Of a stretch of DNA of 64,000 nucleotides, positions 8,139 to 17,783 are shown piece by piece. This stretch comes from Lachnoclostridium sp. UBA3320. Its GTDB lineage: Bacteria > Bacillota > Clostridia > Lachnospirales > Lachnospiraceae. Location of the stretch: NCBI GenBank assembly GCA_002361175.1, contig DESG01000035.1:3655-67654 (forward strand), given 5' to 3'. The notes under the pieces were generated by a model, which saw only the letters and a program-made list of their open reading frames with translations, was not told the origin of the DNA and made no database searches. The first letter of the stretch is position 1; every line of letters starts with the position of its first letter. The position numbers and the translations under genes were made by a program.

Positions 8139-10586
8139 ATGCAGAGACGTTTCACAAAAAACGCAGAAAAGGCTTTAGATTATGCGAAGAAGTCAGCAAA
8201 GTCATTAGGGCATAACTATGTTGGAACAGAGCATATTTTACTAGGACTATTAAAATCAAAAGGAGTTGCAGCAGAGGTACTTGAGGAAAATGGGGTAACT
8301 ACTGACCTTATCAGACCACTTATGGAAGATTTTATGTCAGGCGGCAAAGTGGTAATAACAGATAATGAGGCAGAGTTTACACCAAAAGCAAGGAGTGTTA
8401 TAGACAGAAGTATTGGCGAGGCAGAGAGACTTGGTTCATCTTCAGCAGGGTCAGAACACCTTCTTATTGCTGTTTTAAAAGAAAATGATGGCATGGCATT
8501 GCGTCTTTTAAATACAAAAGGAATAAATATACAAAAGATTTATATTGATGTATTAACTGCTACGGGGCAAGATGCCACAAGTGCTAAAAATGAGTATATG
8601 ATGCAGCGCAGCAGGAGAAATGGCAAGTCTTTAACACCAGTGCTTGACCAGTACAGCAGAGATTTGACAGAGTATGCAAGAGAAGGTAAACTTGACCCTG
8701 TAATAGGCAGAGATGCAGAGATAAGGAGGCTTGTTGAGATACTTAGCAGGCGCACAAAGAATAATCCATGTCTTGTAGGCGAGCCAGGAGTTGGCAAAAC
8801 TGCTGTTGTGGAAGGACTTGCACAAGATATAGCTGCTGGCAATATACCAGAAATTATACAGGATAAAAGAGTACTTACACTTGATTTATCAGGTATGGTG
8901 GCTGGCTCTAAGTATCGTGGTGAATTTGAAGAACGTATAAAACGTGCCATAAAGGAAGTTACCCAATCAGGTAATGTACTGCTATTTATAGATGAAATTC
9001 ATACAATTATCGGTGCAGGTGGTGCAGAAGGTGCACTGGATGCCGCCAATATATTAAAACCTTCTCTAGCACGTGGAGAATTACAGCTTATAGGTGCAAC
9101 AACAAGAGATGAATACCGCAAGTATATCGAGAAAGACGCTGCCCTTGAAAGGCGTTTTCAGCCAGTAGATGTAGAAGAACCTGACGAAGATGAAACGATA
9201 GCTATATTAATGGGGCTGCGTGAACGCTACGAAAGACATCACAATGTGGAGATAACAAACAATGCTATAATAGATGCAGTAAAGATGTCTGAACGCTATG
9301 TCAATGACAGATTTCTTCCAGATAAGGCTATTGATACGATAGATGAAGCAGCAGCAAGAGCAGGACTTAAAAGATATATCCCTTCTCCTGAACTTAAAAG
9401 CCTTGAAGAAGATCAAATTGCACTTGATAAGGAAAAAGAGGATGCTATAAGAAATGAAAATTATACTCTTGCAGGAAAATTAAAACGCAAACAGGAAGAT
9501 AATGCAGTACGTATTAAAGAAATTCGCCAAAATATGGAAGATAAACGTCTAAACACTTCTGTAAAAGTTACAGGAGATGATGTGGCAGATGTAATTGCTG
9601 GTTGGACAAAGATTCCTGTACAGAAACTTAAAGAAGAAGAAACGGAGCGTTTAAGAAAGCTTGAAGAGATACTTCATAAACGTGTAGTTGGACAAGAAGA
9701 GGCGGTTAGTGCAGTTTCTAAGGCAGTCAGACGTGGAAGAGCAGGACTAAAAGACCCTGCACGCCCTATAGGCTCGTTCTTATTCTTAGGCCCTACAGGT
9801 GTTGGTAAGACAGAACTTTCCAAAGCACTTGCAGAAGCTGTTTTTGGCAAAGAAAATGAAATAATCAGGGTTGATATGTCTGAATATATGGAAAAGCACA
9901 GTGTATCTAAGATGATTGGTTCACCTCCTGGATATGTAGGTTATGAAGATGGAGGGCAGCTTAGCGAAAAAGTAAGAAGACATCCATACTCAGTAATTCT
10001 CTTTGATGAGATAGAAAAAGCACATTCAGATGTTTTTAATATACTTTTGCAAATACTTGAAGATGGACATGTAACTGATGCACATGGAAGAAAAGTTAGT
10101 TTTAAGAATACAATTATCATAATGACATCTAATGCAGGAGCACAACAGATAGTTGCGCCTAAACATTTGGGCTTTGGTGTAAATGATGATGAAGAGGCAG
10201 ACTACAAGAAGATGAAATCAGGCGTTATGGAAGAAGTAAAGCGTATATTTAAACCTGAATTTATAAACAGGATTGATGAAGTTCTTGTTTTTAGAGTACT
10301 TAATAAGGATAATATTAAGGAAATAGTCCATATACTTCTTAATGGATTTGGCAAGAGGATTAAAGAACAGATGGGATTAGAACTTGAAGTAAAAGATGCA
10401 GCAATAAACCATATAGCTGAAAGCGGGTTTGATAAAACGTATGGCGCAAGACCAATAAGACGTGCAATTCAGACAAAAATAGAAGATGAAATGGCTGACA
10501 GGCTTCTTTCTGGTGAGATAAAATATGGAGATAAAGTAATTGTGGATTATGACGGCGATAACAAGTTAAGCTTTGCAATTTTATAA
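8139..10586 (+). CDS. clpC: ClpC-type AAA+ unfoldase
   Basis: An 815-residue protein of ClpC architecture: two N-terminal Clp repeats (1-145), first AAA+ module with Walker A GEPGVGKT near 212, a UVR-like coiled middle segment near 420-455, and second AAA+ module with Walker A GPTGVGKT near 550. An LGF tripeptide (PKHLGFG, about 680) fits the ClpP-docking loop. It unfolds proteins for ClpP in the cytoplasm, usually with an adaptor. GGAGG lies before the ATG at 8139. No ctsR, mcsA or mcsB precede it, unlike Bacillus, and no CtsR or CIRCE operator was seen. Confidence 0.95.
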   Translation: MQRRFTKNAEKALDYAKKSAKSLGHNYVGTEHILLGLLKSKGVAAEVLEENGVTTDLIRPLMEDFMSGGKVVITDNEAEFTPKARSVIDRSIGEAERLGSSSAGSEHLLIAVLKENDGMALRLLNTKGINIQKIYIDVLTATGQDATSAKNEYMMQRSRRNGKSLTPVLDQYSRDLTEYAREGKLDPVIGRDAEIRRLVEILSRRTKNNPCLVGEPGVGKTAVVEGLAQDIAAGNIPEIIQDKRVLTLDLSGMVAGSKYRGEFEERIKRAIKEVTQSGNVLLFIDEIHTIIGAGGAEGALDAANILKPSLARGELQLIGATTRDEYRKYIEKDAALERRFQPVDVEEPDEDETIAILMGLRERYERHHNVEITNNAIIDAVKMSERYVNDRFLPDKAIDTIDEAAARAGLKRYIPSPELKSLEEDQIALDKEKEDAIRNENYTLAGKLKRKQEDNAVRIKEIRQNMEDKRLNTSVKVTGDDVADVIAGWTKIPVQKLKEEETERLRKLEEILHKRVVGQEEAVSAVSKAVRRGRAGLKDPARPIGSFLFLGPTGVGKTELSKALAEAVFGKENEIIRVDMSEYMEKHSVSKMIGSPPGYVGYEDGGQLSEKVRRHPYSVILFDEIEKAHSDVFNILLQILEDGHVTDAHGRKVSFKNTIIIMTSNAGAQQIVAPKHLGFGVNDDEEADYKKMKSGVMEEVKRIFKPEFINRIDEVLVFRVLNKDNIKEIVHILLNGFGKRIKEQMGLELEVKDAAINHIAESGFDKTYGARPIRRAIQTKIEDEMADRLLSGEIKYGDKVIVDYDGDNKLSFAIL

Positions 10587-10728
10587 AAAAGTAACAAAAA
10601 ATTGTGATTTTCATCAGAAAATAGTAGAAAAAATATACAAAATATGTTATTCTGTATATATAAGAAGTATTTATATTATACAAAAATTACTTATTACACT
10701 ACTTAATAATATACAAGGAGGGGAAGAA

Positions 10729-11142
10729 ATGGCTGTAATAGAGGAATTAATCCGTAAAGAGGCTGATGGTACATTAAGTTTTGGCAACTTTGAACTTGAT
10801 GCCAAAAAGAAACTGTCTGATTTTGAATTTGAAGGTGACTTATACAAGGTTAAAACTTTCAAGGAAATTACAAAACTTGAAAAAAATGGTATGTTTGTAT
10901 ATGAGTCCGTACCAGGAACGGTTGTTTCCCATATGAAAGCAGACAGTGCAGAGATTAAATTTTCTGTTGAAGGTATGGAGGATGCCTCTGTAACCCTTGA
11001 ACTTGAACCTGAGAAAGAATATGAGGTTTATATCAAGGGCATTAATGCAGGCAAAATGAAAACGAACCTTGGAGGGAAACTTGTGCTAAGTATTGAGCTT
11101 GACCCAGGCAAGGCAGAAGATATCAGAGTGGTAAGGTTATAA
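10729..11142 (+). CDS. Conserved hypothetical protein between clpC and radA, 137 aa
   Basis: The frame is open further upstream, but AAGGAGGGG a few bases before the ATG at 10729 fixes this start. The protein is soluble, acidic and rich in beta-strand. The first third has a repeated pattern of short strands (DGTLSFGNFELDAKKKLSDF, about 15-34), and the second half reads like a beta-sandwich (VTLELEPEKEYEVYIKG, about 85-101, then TNLGGKLVLSIEL). I recall relatives in gut Clostridia labelled endosialidase, but nothing here supports an enzymatic role. Its stop is one base from the radA start, so it is probably translated together with radA. Confidence 0.75.
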   Translation: MAVIEELIRKEADGTLSFGNFELDAKKKLSDFEFEGDLYKVKTFKEITKLEKNGMFVYESVPGTVVSHMKADSAEIKFSVEGMEDASVTLELEPEKEYEVYIKGINAGKMKTNLGGKLVLSIELDPGKAEDIRVVRL

Positions 11143-11143
11143 T

Positions 11144-12526
11144 ATGGCAAACGCAAAGAAAAAATCAGTTTTCTTTTGCAGTGAGTGTGGTTTTGAATCA
11201 CCAAAATGGTTAGGGCAATGTCCAGCGTGTCATCAGTGGGACACATTTGCTGAAGCGCCAGTTTCAAAGCGTATGTCAGGAACTGTAAAAGGAATTTTTC
11301 CAGGAAATACTCACAGTACACCTGCAAGACTTAATGAAGTAAAGGCAGATGAAGAAGAACGAATTGTTACAGGAATAGGAGAACTTGACAGAGTTCTTGG
11401 CGGCGGTATTGTATCTGGCTCGCTTATACTTGTTGGCGGAGACCCAGGCATTGGTAAATCAACGCTCTTGCTACAGATGTGTAGGATATTGTCAGAAAAT
11501 GAACACAAGATTTTATATGTATCAGGCGAAGAGTCACCTAAGCAGATAAAGATGCGTGCTGAAAGGCTGGGTGACTTTAGCAGCAACCTGTATATACTAT
11601 GTGAAACAGATCTTGTTACTGTCACAGAAGTTATAACAGATATGAAGCCTGAAATAGTTATAATAGATTCAATTCAAACAATGTACAGTGAAGATGCAGG
11701 ACAGGCACCAGGAAGTGCGAGTCAGATAAGGGAAGCTACAGGCAGATTTATGAAACTTGCCAAAAATTTGCCAGTGTCTATATTTATAGTGGGTCATGTA
11801 ACTAAAGAAGGTGTAGTTGCTGGACCAAGACTTCTTGAGCACATGGTAGATACTGTGCTATATTTTGAAGGAGATGGTGTTGCTTCATACAGGTTTTTAA
11901 GAGGTGTTAAAAACCGCTTCGGTTCGACAAATGAGATAGGTGTATTTGAAATGCGCCAAAATGGACTTGAAGAAGTCTTAAATCCATCAGGTTATATGCT
12001 TCAAGGCAAGCCTGAAAACGAACCTGGCTCTGTAGTAACATGTTCAATAGAGGGCACAAGACCTATACTTGTAGAAGTACAGGCACTAGTATGCCAAACA
12101 AATTTTAACATGCCACGGCGTACAGCAGCAGGAACCGATTACAACAGAGTAAATCTTTTGATGGCAGTAATCGAAAAAAGGCTTGGCATACGGCTAGGAG
12201 GCTATGATGCTTACATAAATGTGGCTGGCGGTATGAGGATAAGTGAACCTGCACTTGATTTGGGGATTGTGGCTGCAATAATTTCTAGCTACCAAAACCA
12301 AGCTTTTGACAGCAAAACAGTGTGTTTTGGTGAAATAGGGCTTGTTGGTGAAGTAAGGGCAGTTAATCTATCTGAGCAGCGTGTAATGGAGGCAGCAAAA
12401 CTTGGTTTTGAACGCTGTATTATGCCCAGAGCTAACTTCCAGAAACTTAATGTAAGTAAAAATGCTTTAAATGGTATGAGGTTGTCAGGAGTAAGCAGTA
12501 TTTATGAATTGCTGGAGGTAATTTAA
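11144..12526 (+). CDS. radA: DNA repair protein RadA (Sms)
   Basis: A 460-residue RadA. The N-terminal zinc finger has Cys12, Cys15, Cys26 and Cys29. The RecA-like ATPase has Walker A GGDPGIGKST (about 98-107), the family signature KNRFG near 255, and a C-terminal Lon-like domain to the end. RadA is a branch-migration helicase acting with RecA in recombination intermediates and transformation. Length and motif order are normal. The start ATG lies one base beyond the stop of the upstream gene, and its own TAA shares a base with the next ATG, giving tight translational coupling. Confidence 0.95.
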   Translation: MANAKKKSVFFCSECGFESPKWLGQCPACHQWDTFAEAPVSKRMSGTVKGIFPGNTHSTPARLNEVKADEEERIVTGIGELDRVLGGGIVSGSLILVGGDPGIGKSTLLLQMCRILSENEHKILYVSGEESPKQIKMRAERLGDFSSNLYILCETDLVTVTEVITDMKPEIVIIDSIQTMYSEDAGQAPGSASQIREATGRFMKLAKNLPVSIFIVGHVTKEGVVAGPRLLEHMVDTVLYFEGDGVASYRFLRGVKNRFGSTNEIGVFEMRQNGLEEVLNPSGYMLQGKPENEPGSVVTCSIEGTRPILVEVQALVCQTNFNMPRRTAAGTDYNRVNLLMAVIEKRLGIRLGGYDAYINVAGGMRISEPALDLGIVAAIISSYQNQAFDSKTVCFGEIGLVGEVRAVNLSEQRVMEAAKLGFERCIMPRANFQKLNVSKNALNGMRLSGVSSIYELLEVI

Positions 12527-12882
12527 TGGGATTACGGGAAAACGAAGTAGATACGGAACATGTTCTAAGAAGAATGGAAAACACTATGAATAATCTTGAA
12601 CAGATGTCATTTGATTCAATAAATATTACAGACCGTCTTGTGACACTGTTAAGCGAAGCAAGAGAATATGCTGCTATAATGAAATCAGGTACACAGGCCG
12701 AGTGTGATGCTGCATTTGGAGCATTATGTGAAATTCTTGATAAAATCTTGGAAACGGCGTTTATCGTAAATAATATATCACATGACCTTGAAAATGAGAC
12801 ATTATACCAGAGAGATACAGTTGAAGCTATAAAACAAATTGTTGATTTCTTTTATTCAATAACAGATGATATTAATTTATAA
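12526..12882 (+). CDS. Hypothetical helical protein after radA, 118 aa
   Basis: I do not recognise this protein. It is soluble, acidic and predicted almost entirely helical, with heptad-like hydrophobic spacing (for example HVLRRMENTMNNLEQMSF near 14-31 and VEAIKQIVDFFYSITDDI at the end). Its ATG overlaps the radA TAA by one base and a GGAGGT-like site lies just before. It occupies the position held by disA in Bacillus but has no DAC domain. A terminator hairpin follows immediately, so it ends the clpC-radA transcript. Confidence 0.65.
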   Translation: MGLRENEVDTEHVLRRMENTMNNLEQMSFDSINITDRLVTLLSEAREYAAIMKSGTQAECDAAFGALCEILDKILETAFIVNNISHDLENETLYQRDTVEAIKQIVDFFYSITDDINL

Positions 12883-12909
12883 GGCATTGGTGTAAATTCC
12901 AATGCCTTT
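12881..12909 (+). terminator. Hairpin terminator after the clpC-radA group
   Basis: A perfect 10-bp stem (12881-12890 with 12899-12908) around an 8-base loop, followed only by TTTCCC, so the U-tract is short. Confidence 0.6.
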
Positions 12910-12914
12910 CCCTG

Positions 12915-12943
12915 TTGCAACACGACACCTTATAGGATATAAT
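12915..12943 (+). promoter_or_regulatory. Promoter of cardiolipin synthase
   Basis: TTGCAA at 12915-12920, 17-base spacer, TATAAT at 12938-12943. The expected start near 12950 would leave almost no leader for the ATG at 12957, which favours the ATG at 12975. Confidence 0.75.
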
Positions 12944-12974
12944 CTTATATAAATATATGAAAGGCAGTAAGATT

Positions 12975-14564
12975 ATGAAAGTTGAAAATGAAAGTGGAGA
13001 TAAAAGTTATTTAAAAGACCTTAAAGGCAGAATACAGAGCAATTTAAGTGGTTATCTTCGAATTGTGTTGACTGCTTTTATAGTACTTATACAGTTTTTA
13101 TTTATAATTTTCCTCCCATTTTCACTAAGAAATATGACAGTGTATTTTTATTATATATGGGAAATTATATCTATTATTGCTATCGTGACACTTGTTAACC
13201 GCAATCAAAGCCCCTCGTACCGACTGGCATGGATATCTATAGTTATGATTCTGCCTGTCAGCGGATTTATTATGTACTACCTATGGGGGAGGGCAAGTAA
13301 AAGTAAGCGCAATCTTGACCAACATATACTGCGACAGATTTCTTATGGTAAACAATTTCTTTTACAAGATGAAGATGTTTACCTTGATTTTATTACTAAA
13401 AACCCAGTGCAGGGAAGAATGGTAAAGTATATGGAAACTGAAGGTTTTCCTATTACCGCTGGCAATGGTGTGGACTTTTATTCTATGGGGGAAGATATAT
13501 TTGAAGAAATATTTAAAGATTTAGAAAAAGCCAAAAAATTTATACTAATTGATTTCTTTATTGTAGCTGAGGGTGGAATATGGGACAAAATGCATGAAAT
13601 ACTGAAACATAAAATTAGTGAAGGCGTTGAAGTAAAATTTTTGTATGATGATTTTGGCTCTGCAATAAGAACTCGCAAATATTTTAGACAAATTTTAGAG
13701 CATGAGGGATTTGAAGTCAGGGTTTTTAATCCAGTACACAAATATATGGGTGAGTTATATATGAATTTTCGCTCACATCAAAAAATTATTGTAATTGATG
13801 GTGAAGTTGGATATACTGGCGGCTTTAATCTTGCAGATGAATATGCCAACCTTATTGAAAGATTTGGTATATGGAAGGACACAGGCATACGTATAAGAGG
13901 TGAAGCAGTATGGGGGCTTACTGTTGTCTTTTTCCAGATGTGGGAAGCGTCTGAAAATTCAGATAAACATGTGGACTATTTAAAGTATAAAACGAACTTT
14001 ACACAAAACTTTGGTGATGTGTATTGTCAAGTTATTTCAGATGGACCAGCTAATAACCCAAGTAATCCTATAGAAAGCATTTACAATCAAATGATTGTAT
14101 TTTCTGATAAATATCTGTATATAACTACTCCTTATCTTATTATAGAAGATTATATGAAAACATCCTTAATTGAGGCGGCAAAACGTGGTGTGGATGTAAG
14201 GATTATAACACCAAATATTCCAGATAAAAAAAATACAAAGCTGCTTACTAATTATAACTATGGACCTCTTTTAAAAGAAGGAGTAAGAATTTATGAATAT
14301 ACGCCAGGGTTTATCCACGCTAAACAGATACTTACTGAAAATGCTGTTATAGTAGGCACTATAAATATGGATTATAGAAGCTTTTATCTGCACTATGAAA
14401 ATGGTGTGTGGATGTCAGGGAAAAAGATACAAGAAACCGTTAGAAAAGACTTTTTTAACACATTTGAAATAAGTAAAGAAATAACGTATGAAGAGTGGCT
14501 TAACCGCCCTTATAGGTGGAAAATTGTACAGCCATTATTAAATCTTTTTTCAACATTATTTTAG
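12975..14564 (+). CDS. cls: Cardiolipin synthase (phospholipase D superfamily)
   Basis: A 529-residue membrane enzyme: three N-terminal membrane segments (about 30-125), then two phospholipase D domains. The first HKD motif is HQKIIVIDGE followed by GYTGGFN. The second is HAKQILTEN followed by VGTINMDYRS. Bacterial Cls joins two phosphatidylglycerols into cardiolipin and glycerol. The second motif has Glu where Asp is usual (HxKx4E), a conservative change worth noting. ATG 12975, preceded by an AAAGG site inside the longer open frame, is preferred over ATG 12957 because the promoter lies too close to the latter. Confidence 0.9.
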   Translation: MKVENESGDKSYLKDLKGRIQSNLSGYLRIVLTAFIVLIQFLFIIFLPFSLRNMTVYFYYIWEIISIIAIVTLVNRNQSPSYRLAWISIVMILPVSGFIMYYLWGRASKSKRNLDQHILRQISYGKQFLLQDEDVYLDFITKNPVQGRMVKYMETEGFPITAGNGVDFYSMGEDIFEEIFKDLEKAKKFILIDFFIVAEGGIWDKMHEILKHKISEGVEVKFLYDDFGSAIRTRKYFRQILEHEGFEVRVFNPVHKYMGELYMNFRSHQKIIVIDGEVGYTGGFNLADEYANLIERFGIWKDTGIRIRGEAVWGLTVVFFQMWEASENSDKHVDYLKYKTNFTQNFGDVYCQVISDGPANNPSNPIESIYNQMIVFSDKYLYITTPYLIIEDYMKTSLIEAAKRGVDVRIITPNIPDKKNTKLLTNYNYGPLLKEGVRIYEYTPGFIHAKQILTENAVIVGTINMDYRSFYLHYENGVWMSGKKIQETVRKDFFNTFEISKEITYEEWLNRPYRWKIVQPLLNLFSTLF

Positions 14565-14582
14565 AAATGGAGGAATATCTAA

Positions 14583-14837
14583 ATGATATATACAAATGTA
14601 TGTAAACATTGCCATACAGTATTTAAATCAAAGATAAGGACTATGTGCTGCAAAAATTGCCGCAGTGAAGATTCAGATATATTGGATGATATTGTACAGT
14701 ATTTAAAACTTTATCCCAATAGCAATGCTTTGCAGATATCAGAAGAACTTGGTGTACATCCATATGTAATAGTTAAATATATTGATGAGGGGTGGCTTGG
14801 GAAAGCTTATGGAAAGTTTTGTAAGCTGCCTGATTAA
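14583..14837 (+). CDS. Small zinc-ribbon / helix-turn-helix protein, 84 aa
   Basis: The first 27 residues hold two CxxC knuckles (CKHC and CCKNC) that would bind zinc. The rest (DIVQYLKLYP, then SNALQISEELGVHPYVIVKY) looks like a winged helix or helix-turn-helix. This resembles small YvyF-like zinc-ribbon regulators. GGAGG precedes the ATG. It lies between cls and ruvA on the same strand, so it could be co-transcribed with ruvAB. DNA binding is an inference. Confidence 0.7.
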   Translation: MIYTNVCKHCHTVFKSKIRTMCCKNCRSEDSDILDDIVQYLKLYPNSNALQISEELGVHPYVIVKYIDEGWLGKAYGKFCKLPD

Positions 14838-14862
14838 CTAGATGTAAAAAGAGGTGCTTAAC

Positions 14863-15474
14863 TTGATTAATTATATTATAGGCAAGCTGGCTGGTGTTAC
14901 TCAAAGCAGTATTATTGTTGAAAATGGAGGTATAGGATATGAAATTTTAGTGCCGTTATCTGTGATTGACAGGGTAGGGCAAGTTGGGAATGAAATAAAG
15001 ATTTACACATATATGCACGTTAGAGAAGATTTGTTGCAGCTTTTTGGATTTATAAAAAAAGATGAGCTTGATGTATTTAAGCTGCTTATAACTGTGAGTG
15101 GAATAGGGCCAAAAGGGGCACTTGGCATACTAGGGTCTATGGGCGTTGATGATTTAAGATTTGCTGTGCTTACAGGTGATTCTAAGACTATTGCCAAAGC
15201 ACCTGGGATAGGTGCTAAAACTGCTGGAAAACTTATTCTTGAACTAAGAGATAAGCTTAAATTTAATGATGTGAAAGATACTAATCAAGATATTTCTGCA
15301 AATGTTTTACCTAACTCTAATGATAATTCAAAGCAAATGATATCTGATGCTGTTGCTGCGCTGTCTGCGCTTGGATATCTTCCAACAGATGCTATGAAAG
15401 CTGTAAAAAGTGTTGAAGTTGGCACATATTCAACTGTGGAAGAACTTTTAAAACTCAGCTTAAAGAGGATTTAA
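14863..15474 (+). CDS. ruvA: Holliday junction DNA helicase subunit RuvA
   Basis: A 203-residue RuvA with an N-terminal OB fold ([11 protein letters not shown] onward), helix-hairpin-helix DNA-binding motifs ([17 protein letters not shown] and [19 protein letters not shown]), and a C-terminal domain III that contacts RuvB. A tetramer holds the four-way junction. TTG at 14863 is chosen because AGAGG ends 8 bases before it and translation then begins M-I-N-Y-I like other RuvA proteins; the GTG at 14854 overlaps that binding site. It is followed by ruvB after 5 bases. Confidence 0.93.
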   Translation: MINYIIGKLAGVTQSSIIVENGGIGYEILVPLSVIDRVGQVGNEIKIYTYMHVREDLLQLFGFIKKDELDVFKLLITVSGIGPKGALGILGSMGVDDLRFAVLTGDSKTIAKAPGIGAKTAGKLILELRDKLKFNDVKDTNQDISANVLPNSNDNSKQMISDAVAALSALGYLPTDAMKAVKSVEVGTYSTVEELLKLSLKRI

Positions 15475-15479
15475 ATATT

Positions 15480-16478
15480 ATGACTAAAAGGACGATTACA
15501 ACCGAGTTTACTACAGAAGATGCAGGTATTGAAACAAGTCTTAGACCTAAATACCTAAAAGACTATATTGGGCAGGAAAAAGTGAAAAACAACCTTAAAA
15601 TTTATATTGAAGCGGCGAAACAGAGAAAAGATTCTCTTGACCATGTTTTATTATATGGTCCTCCTGGACTTGGCAAGACAACACTTGCAGGAATTATTGC
15701 TAATGAGATGGGAGTAAATTTAAAAGTAACGGCAGGACCTGCTATTGAAAAGCCAGGTGAGATGGCAGCTATACTCAATAATTTGCAAGATGGTGATGTA
15801 CTGTTTGTGGATGAGATACACAGGCTTAATAGACAGGTTGAAGAGGTTTTATACCCTGCTATGGAAGACTTTGTTATTGATGTTGTCATAGGCAAAGGCG
15901 CTACAGCACGTTCAATACGTCTTGATTTACCAAAGTTTACACTAGTAGGAGCAACTACACGAGCTGGTATGCTGTCAGCACCGTTAAGAGATAGATTTGG
16001 CGTTGTAAACAGGCTGGAATTTTATACAGAAGATGAACTTGTAGAGATAATTATGGGTTCAGCATTAAAGCTTGGAGTCGAGATTGGCATTGATGGTGCG
16101 AAAGAACTTGCAGGAAGGTCTAGGGGAACACCAAGGCTTTCTAATAGACTGCTTAAACGTGTCAGGGATTTTGCACAGATAAAATACGATGGTAAGATAA
16201 CAAAGGAAGTGGCAGATTTTGCACTTGATTTACTCGAAGTAGATAAGTATGGACTTGACAATACAGACAGACTTATATTAAAAACACTTATAGAAAATTT
16301 TGGAGGCGGGCCTGTAGGGCTTGACGCACTTGCTGTTTCAATAGGTGAAGATGCAGGAACGCTTGAAGACGTTTATGAGCCTTATCTTGTACAGAAAGGA
16401 TTTATACTAAGGACTTTAAGAGGCAGAGTCGCATCTGAGGCAGCGTACAAGCACTTTGGAATTAAAAAAATACCATAG
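15480..16478 (+). CDS. ruvB: Holliday junction DNA helicase motor RuvB
   Basis: A 332-residue AAA+ ATPase with Walker [10 protein letters not shown] (about 59-67), Walker B VDEIHRL near 105, sensor sequence GATTRAG (about 157-163), arginine finger region LRDRFG, and a C-terminal winged helix that ends [15 protein letters not shown]. It drives branch migration with RuvA and RuvC. The ATG at 15480 follows the AGAGG at the ruvA end. Length is standard. RuvC is not in the window. Confidence 0.96.
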   Translation: MTKRTITTEFTTEDAGIETSLRPKYLKDYIGQEKVKNNLKIYIEAAKQRKDSLDHVLLYGPPGLGKTTLAGIIANEMGVNLKVTAGPAIEKPGEMAAILNNLQDGDVLFVDEIHRLNRQVEEVLYPAMEDFVIDVVIGKGATARSIRLDLPKFTLVGATTRAGMLSAPLRDRFGVVNRLEFYTEDELVEIIMGSALKLGVEIGIDGAKELAGRSRGTPRLSNRLLKRVRDFAQIKYDGKITKEVADFALDLLEVDKYGLDNTDRLILKTLIENFGGGPVGLDALAVSIGEDAGTLEDVYEPYLVQKGFILRTLRGRVASEAAYKHFGIKKIP

Positions 16479-16493
16479 GTAGCACTAAGCTGC

Positions 16494-17678
16494 CTATAGA
16501 AATTTAAGCAGTTCATTGTGCAGTTTTTTAGCACGTTGATGCCAAGAGTGGTTCTTTACTGCATATTCAAATGCTTCTTGTTGTATATGTCTCATATGGT
16601 CTTTATCGCTTAAAATACTATTTACAATAAATGGCAGCATTTCAATCTGTTTTAAATCATAAAAGACAACATTTTTATTTGGGGTAAGTATTTCATCAAG
16701 GTATTTGCTATGGTCAGTTAGACATACTGCACCATTTAACATAGAATTAAATATACGGTCATGTGCACCATCTTTAAACCATGGCATCACATTAAGCGAA
16801 AGCTTACTTTGTGATATGTATTCAAGACATCCATGTGACATAATTCCAGTAGTATATGTAAGATTTTCAGGATGACGGCAGCAGAGACGATCCCAGCCTT
16901 CGCCAACGCAGTGTACTTTTATCCCATTATCAACAAGTGATTTAACAACTTCACCTCTAAAATAGAATCTTATATATGTATCTATAAAAATCATATTTGG
17001 AAAAGTTTCACGTAATTGGCTGTTAGTTGTTTCAGGAATTTCCTTTAAAATATGACGCTCAATAATTGATTCACTAGTGTTGTCAGGCATAGCTATAAGG
17101 TCATCAATTATACCATTGTAAAAATCAGCATATTCATCACCATTGCGCATAATATACTGGTCAAATTCTTCTGGAGGAGTATAATTGCCCGTAAATACTA
17201 TATCATAAGGACGGCTGTCTATATCTAAAAAATTGCCATTTGAATATAGTGAAGTCCCTCCAAGTGGAAGAAAAGGGCCACATTTTATATCAGGATAAAA
17301 TTTTTTCATATATTTGACATGGTATCTGTCAATACAGATATTGTAAAAAATATCAGGAATTATTTTATATAGCTCAGGATAATAAAATGGATGGTCAACT
17401 ACTATATTTACACATGGTATCTTTCTTTTATTCCATATAAGAATACCATTTATATCAAAAAGTGATGTTTCACAATGTATGCCATCAAAGTTAAAAGTAA
17501 CAAGGAGGGTATCATATGAATCTGCAAATTGGTAAAGTGCTTCTGCGCTTTCTTCTTCCATTGTCTGGTCAAATAGAAAAATCTTATATCCCAGTGATTC
17601 AAAGCCTTCCTTTAACTGGCGTGAGAAATATTCTAAAGTCTCTGTGCCGCCAACCATCAGTACAATCTTATGTCTCAT
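16494..17678 (-). CDS. CgeB-like glycosyltransferase
   Basis: A 394-residue cytoplasmic protein resembling CgeB/DUF3880-type GT-B glycosyltransferases. The N-terminal Rossmann half begins MRHKIVLMVGGTETLEYFS. The C-terminal half carries the sugar-nucleotide region (LSLNVMPWFKDGAHDRIFN, then NGAVCLTDHSKYLDEI at about 300-345). In related genes such proteins modify flagellin, spore coat or polysaccharide, but the acceptor is unknown here. AAGGAGG precedes the ATG at 17678; a TTG five codons upstream overlaps that site. It is the only minus-strand gene in the 3-31 kb block, convergent with ruvB and divergent from dapF. A short imperfect hairpin spans the two facing stop codons at about 16470-16496. 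Confidence 0.75.
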   Translation of the reverse strand: MRHKIVLMVGGTETLEYFSRQLKEGFESLGYKIFLFDQTMEEESAEALYQFADSYDTLLVTFNFDGIHCETSLFDINGILIWNKRKIPCVNIVVDHPFYYPELYKIIPDIFYNICIDRYHVKYMKKFYPDIKCGPFLPLGGTSLYSNGNFLDIDSRPYDIVFTGNYTPPEEFDQYIMRNGDEYADFYNGIIDDLIAMPDNTSESIIERHILKEIPETTNSQLRETFPNMIFIDTYIRFYFRGEVVKSLVDNGIKVHCVGEGWDRLCCRHPENLTYTTGIMSHGCLEYISQSKLSLNVMPWFKDGAHDRIFNSMLNGAVCLTDHSKYLDEILTPNKNVVFYDLKQIEMLPFIVNSILSDKDHMRHIQQEAFEYAVKNHSWHQRAKKLHNELLKFL

Positions 17679-17783
17679 AATACCTCCTTGCAATTCTTTT
17701 AATATACATTATAATAATATTATAACAGAAAATTTTGACTATGGCTATATTAAAATGAATTAAAAAGAAAGATGGAGGTTTCT

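Noticed and set aside
10573..10728. N-terminal extension of the 137-residue gene before radA
   Set aside because: It overlaps clpC, is AT-rich leader sequence, and a strong binding site lies directly before ATG 10729.
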